NCBI GenBank assembly: GCA_019916065.1
Contig: CM034243.1
Span: 29,228,147-29,292,146 of the forward strand
DNA length: 64,000 nucleotides
Direction: 5' to 3'
DNA from: Vitellaria paradoxa
Taxonomy: Eukaryota > Streptophyta > Magnoliopsida > Ericales > Sapotaceae
The notes beneath the pieces are model-generated. The model was not told where the DNA came from. It searched no databases and was given only the letters and a program-made list of their open reading frames with translations. This document shows, one piece after another, positions 27,101 to 33,100 of the stretch. Position 1 is the first letter of the stretch. Each line of letters starts with the position of its first letter. The position numbers and the translations under genes were made by a program.

Positions 27101-30100
27101 TGCTTCTGCTTTTTTATCGAGCTTGTCTCTCCTCACCTGAGGCACACGTGAAAAACACATACAACCAAAAACTTTTAAGTTATGTAAAGAGGGTTTGTAT
27201 CCATACCAACCCTCAAAGGGTGTTTTTCCACTCAAAGCTCTTGTTGGAAGTCTGTTTAGTAGAAAGATAGCTGTATTTGTAGCCTCTGCCCAAAACTTTT
27301 TAGGCAGATCCTTCTCATGCAGTAGACATCTAGTCATCTCCATGAGTGTTCTATTCTTCCTTTCACTCACTCCATTTTGCTGTGGAGTGTATGATGCTGT
27401 TAGCTGGTGCTCAATTCCAACCTCTTCACAAAACAAATTAAACTGTTCTAAGGTGTATTCTTTGCCATTATCAGATCTTATCACTTGTATCTTACAGCCA
27501 CTCTGGTGTTCCACCCAAGTTTTGAATTTCCAAAACATAGTAGCAACCTCAGATTTAAACCTAAGGAAGTAAATCTAACACATTCTTGTTAAATCATCTA
27601 TAAAGATAAGATAATACTTACTTCCCATTAATGATGGTGTTCTTTGAGGCCCTCCAAGATCAGTATGTATCAGCTGCAGCTTCGGAGATGCTCTCCAGGC
27701 CTTTTGAGAAAATGGCAGTCTGCTTTGCTTGCCAAATTGGCAAGCCTTGCAACCAGGCAAATGCTCTTCAAGTTGAGGTAAACCTTTTACCAGCTGATTT
27801 TTTTGCATATAAATGAGTGCTACATGATGAAAGTGACCCAGTCTGTGCCAAATTTCTGTATTGTTCATAGGGACTTTATATGCTGTCTGCTCTTCCTCCA
27901 TTAGATCCAGAGAGAAGCATCTTCCTCTCATTTTAATTGTACACACCTCCTAATCATCTGCATCTCTGATCATACACTTTTTTTCTTCAAAAAGCAATTT
28001 ATAGCCTTTCTCCATTAGCTGACCAACACTAAGCAAATTTTGGTCAATTTTAGGTACACATAAAACATCAGTGAATAGTTTTGTACCTGAAGCACTTTCA
28101 ATTGCTACTGTCCCTTTGCCTTTTACTTCAATGAACTCTCCATTTCCAACCTTGACTTTGGAAATTTTAGTTCTTCCCAACTCTCTAAAGAGCTTTTTAT
28201 CATAGGTCATGTGGTTTGTGTAGCCACTATCAACTAACCAGTGTTCACTTGAGTTGCTACTTGCATAACATAAGGCAACAAACAGCTGCTCCTCCTCCTG
28301 CAGGTCCACCACATTTGCTTCACCTTCTTGTTGTTGTTTGCTTCTGCAAACCTTCTCCATGTGGCCTAACTGATTGCATTTTCTGCATTTGATGTCAGGC
28401 CTCCACCAGCACTTAGATGAAGGATGATTTGTCTTTTTGCAATGCTGGCATTGAGAGTAAGATCCTCCTTTGTTGTTGCTGTCTCCAGCTTCAGCATTAC
28501 CTTTGTTTGTGTTGTTCTTAAAGCCCTTCTTCTTCTTGCCTTTACTTCTTTCATGGATTTGTAGTTTGGCCTACAAAGCTTCTTCCACAAACCCTTCTTG
28601 CCTAATCAGTCTTCTCTGCTCCTCTGCCTGTAAAGCATTCAAAAGTTCTGCCAAGAAAATGCTTGACAGGTCTTTAGACTCTTCAAGAGAGGAAATTTTG
28701 GACTCGAACCTTTCAGGCAAGGTTACTAGGAGTTTTTCAACAACCCTTTTATCAGACAAGTCTTCTCCAAGCAACCTTACCTTGTTTACAATGGTCAACA
28801 GCCTGTCAGAGTACTCCTTTATGGTCTCTGATTCCTTCATCCTTTGTATCTCAAACTCCCTCGTTAAGTTCAGCACTTGCATGCTCTTTGATCTGTCATT
28901 GCCTTGAAACTCAGTTCTGAGAGAATCCCAGATATCTTTGGCTGACTCCAAAGTCATGATTTTGATAAAGAGAGCTTCAGAAACTGCTGAATGTAGGCAA
29001 GACTTTGCTTTGAATTTTTTTGTAATCCTCTCCTTGTGGATTTTGATTTCTTGTATAGTGGGATTTTCAGGCAATGGAACGATTTCATAATCAGTTTCTA
29101 CTGCCTCCCAAAGATCAACAGCTTGCAAATAAGCAGTCATCCTCACTGCCCATGTTTGATAATTCTCACCAGTGAAAACTGGTGGTATTACGGGAGAGAA
29201 AGCATTTGAGGCCATGCTGGAAAGAGTTAGCTATATAAGTGTTTTGGTGTTTAGGATCACTCTATAGAATTTCTCACACAGGGCCCTCAAGAAAACTTTG
29301 CTCTGATACCAATTTGTTGTTGTTTAGCACAAGAGCAGCAAGAAAATAAAGCAATAAGAACAGATAATTGGACTGCAGAGCACATATTTTTATTAACTGG
29401 AAAGTGCTTTAAACACATGGAAAAACTTAACAGAAATGCATAACAGATTCCTAAAATCTTTTATCAGAAATTCAGAAAAATCCTATTTTCTAGTTTTCTA
29501 TTTGAAATTCAAAAATTCCTATTTTCTAGCAACAATTAGTTTGAATATTTCCAGCATTCTGACTTATTCCAAAATACTCCAACTACTTTATTTCAACCTT
29601 GAACATCTCAGCAGTTTACTCAACATGCCACATCAGCAGCTGAAACATCTTCTTAACAGAGCTCATTAGACCTACACTATGAACCGTCCAACCACATAAT
29701 TAATATATCTGAAAGGTGTACAGAAGCCCAGTCCATATAGATCACTTTTTTATAGGGCCTATCCTGTATGTCTTGACTTTAAACTTGGATTTAACCTGTT
29801 TTATTAAAACCAAAATTCAATTAACGTGCACGCTCAATTTAAAGAAAATACTAACATTAGCCACCATCTCCCTTAAGGCATCCACCTCAGTTTCTCTTAA
29901 GAGAGTCTCTAAAATAGAGTAAAAAGTGACTTTATATATTTTCTATGCAAAAGCATTTTACGTGAATTTCCCTAAATAATTCTCTATAGTATGGAATGTA
30001 TAGTGACTCTCTACATCTAGAGAACCACCCTAGATATTCTCTAAAATATAGAACATTTAGAGAACCACGTTAGAAATTCTCTAAAATATAGAGCCGGTAA

Positions 30101-33100
30101 AAATGCTGATGTGGGGCTTTTTTCACTCCTCTCAATTTTAGAGAAGAAAAGGGGTTTACAGTATCTGATGTGAATATCCTAAAAGTTTAAGCTGGTAGGA
30201 AGGGGGCACTTTATTATTCATATTGATCTATTTTTAAGATGTTTCATTACTTCTATTCCAAACCACCCAACTTCTGCTTGGCGGGGACATTACAGTCATG
30301 TAATTTTTATTGATACTTATATATTGCTTCCATTTAAGCCAACCAGCACTTTGGAATCTATCAAAATATACATTTTGCATAGGCTAGTTCAGTAAATATT
30401 TCAATTTTAATTTGATAAGCCTAAACTCAGGGCCCTCTTCCAATAGGGTACGTCTGAGCCTCAATGGCCCAATATTTATGGTAGAATCAGGTAGTTAAAA
30501 TATTTCATTAATTCCAGAGAACCAACTGGGCTAGAAGCCATATTTACCCCCCCCCGGGGGGGGGGGGGGAATCTGCCTCTTGTTAGGAGTACCTAATCTA
30601 CTCGCATAATGCATTTTATGCCTGCTTTTTACCAACCTAGGTGGCTGAAGGTTTGAAAGGTTCCAAAGGATTTGCCTTATGGAGACTATATGTGAGTTTA
30701 ATAATCATATGGTTAATTGAGATGCAGTTTTCTCTTTTCAGCTAGAAGTTCAAATGATCAGCTTTTTTAGCCATGGATATAGTTGTGAAGGTATGTACAG
30801 ATTGGGGCAACTGATGAAGGAGGGTGGTGGAACTCTATGGAGATAGAATGGAGGTTGGATTTTGAATGTAATTTGGCGTTATTTTAGTATTTGGTTATTT
30901 AGAGCGGGCTCAGATCATTACGGCATTGCCAATAATAAAGATGCATCTGGTAGACTATTGTGCTCTATCAGGGAGTGGAGTGCATGGGTCTAAAGCAATT
31001 AACAATTGGGAGCCAGTGTTAAGGGAAAATATACTTTGGTAATGTCAGCAGGACAGTTGAGACTTCCAAAAATAACCTTATATCTTCTTTTGACGAGCAT
31101 ATTTTTCCTCGAAATTAATAAATCTCTTCAACTGTTATGCCTAATTGATTGATCAACAAGTTACAATTGAAGCCATTCCTCTCTCCAATTACATCATTAT
31201 GTATATGGTGGTTATGAGACTATTGATTGAAGTTTTTTGCTTTTGTTTTTCAATGCAGGAGCTAAATCATTTCCAAATGTGATATATAGATTGGTCGATG
31301 TTAGAGATGTTGCCAATGTACACATTCAACCGTTTGAAATTTCTTCAGCTAGTGGAAGATATTGTGTTGTTGAAAAATGTGTACACTTCTCTGAAATTGT
31401 CAAAATCCTGCATGGGCTCTACCCTACACTTGATATTCCTGAGAAGTAAGTTTACTCATGTCATTTGCATGGTGGTTCTAGTCTTTCATTGGTCCTTTAA
31501 TAGAATATAGTCTAGTATCTTTACTGCTTATTATGTGCTACACCAGGCTACTTTTTAAGCTAGTCTAGTCATTGTTATTGATTATATTGTGTGTTGAGAT
31601 GTCTGCACACTTGTCAATGAAATTCCCACTGATCTATCTTTTTGATTGATGAGTTCCTGTAGTTCATTTTCCCTTTAAATGAGATTCATTCAATGTCTAA
31701 GTGCAAAACTTGTTGAAATATAACATTCTCACAAGAATCGGACAAAATTTGTAATTTTATGTGGAACCGGCCTTGGACATTTTCTAATCTTGTCCAGTAC
31801 CAATTTGAATAATACTTTATTATTTATGTTCCATTAGGTTCTAATAGTATAGGATAGTAACCGTAATTTCATTTTTTGCTGCACTTGGCCCGTGAATATT
31901 ATTTGAGAACCCGAGGTCGTATTACCATAACATGTTATATTTATTACATCTAGAATAGTCTCCTAGATGAGGAGATGGAACTTTTAGCTCAATTTCATGG
32001 TCCTAGAATTAGGAAAACTCTGGCAGCCTGTAAGGGTCTATTTAGAAATTAGGAGAATTCAAGTTCATGTAATGTGTGATTTTTCTACAACCTCGCGATG
32101 GAAGCCATTTTTTTTTTCTCTTTTTCTTCTGCTGACTCCTCTTCCTGCTCCTTTCTATTCATAGAGTTGCAAAATTATTATTCCCTCAATATTGTTTTTT
32201 AAAACCATTTGCAATCAGGCACATATTATTACCTCTTCGCATTCTAATGCAACCTTAAAATTTCTTAGATAGCTGTTGGCCAGAATTTCTAGCAACCATT
32301 TCTTTTGTGAATCCAGCAGCCAGGTACCTTCTGAATGAAACCAATTCTGTGAATCCAGCAAATTATATTATGTCCTTTTTTAAGTTTGATGCCTAGAGCT
32401 AATGGGCGTTATGGTCTAAGAAGATGCAGTAGGTCTAAGGGATTATTATATGGTCTTCCATCATGCAATTTGACCTATGGATGTCTTCACCTAGTAACTA
32501 CAAGCTCTATAATCTTATGTATTTATTTGAATTGTTTGTCAAGGATCTCCATGATTTATTTTCATGAAGTGTTTTGAGTTGAAAGTTCATTAATGCTTTT
32601 TAAGCTTATCAAAATTGACTTTCACACTTGAAAGTAGACTTGTTAATAAGTCGAGCCATGTGTGTTAAGGGCTTGGCTCGAGTTTTACCCTTTTTTTTGG
32701 TAATTAGGTATAATTTGAATTAATGGAAGGTTTAATATTTACAACATCTTGGGGGCACACCCCCGTTACAAGTAAGTAGTAGTTTTACAAAAAGTCTACG
32801 TTACATTAGCTATACTTTGAATAGGGAATTGAGAGCATTTTATCTTTACATCATACATAATTGTTGCAACAACATCAAGAACTGTTGAAGAGAGGCCTTT
32901 AAAAGCACGAGTGTTCATTTCTTTCCAAATGTGATACACCATAGCTGCCCAAACAAGCTTGCATGTTCTTTTGTGTAGGCTATTCCCACTAAACTTTCCC
33001 ATGGCCCAATCAATCAATTTCTTCCTTCCACAGTTGGACCGGCTTAGTAACCATGCACTTTTGTAACATGAGATGTCTAACCTCGGCAGAGAAAGAGCAA

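Larger units (their letters stand above)
18601..29658 (-). mobile_element. Copia-B: Ty1/copia (Tork-like) element inside the Copia-A LTR
   Basis: LTRs of 345 and 344 bp at 18601-18945 and 29315-29658 start TGTTGTTGTTTAGC and end TTCTTAACA. They are bounded by GAGCT target duplications at 18596-18600 and 29659-29663. GCTCTGATACCA at 29300-29311, next to the right LTR, is the complement of the tRNA-Met primer site, so the element reads leftwards. A purine tract (complement of CTCCTCCTTGG) adjoins the left LTR at 18946. Gag, protease, integrase, RT and RNase H follow in copia order from 29215 down. The RNase H is cut by the gypsy insertion at 19035-25406. The LTRs differ by about 17 substitutions, near 5 percent by eye. 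Stops in integrase and RT make it defective. Confidence 0.93.
11414..29856 (-). mobile_element. Copia-A: Ty1/copia element, outermost of the nest in gene A intron 4
   Basis: The 487-bp LTRs are at 11414-11900 and, split, at 18307-18600 plus 29664-29856 (294 + 193 = 487 bp). Both begin TGTAA and end CTAACA. The coding order on the minus strand is gag (16735), zinc knuckle, protease (15836), integrase, reverse transcriptase, RNase H (to 12575), which is Ty1/copia order. A purine tract complementary to TTCTCCCACTT follows the left LTR. A degraded tRNA-Met primer-site complement (GCGTTGACACCA) precedes the right LTR near 18290-18305. LTR copies differ by roughly 14 percent by eye over the first 290 bp. 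Polyprotein broken at many points; non-autonomous now. Confidence 0.92.
11409..29861. other. Target-site duplication of Copia-A (TTAGC)
   Basis: TTAGC at 11409-11413 directly precedes the left LTR and TTAGC at 29857-29861 directly follows the right LTR. This proves that 11414-29856 entered as one unit and was filled later by two more elements. Confidence 0.9.
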
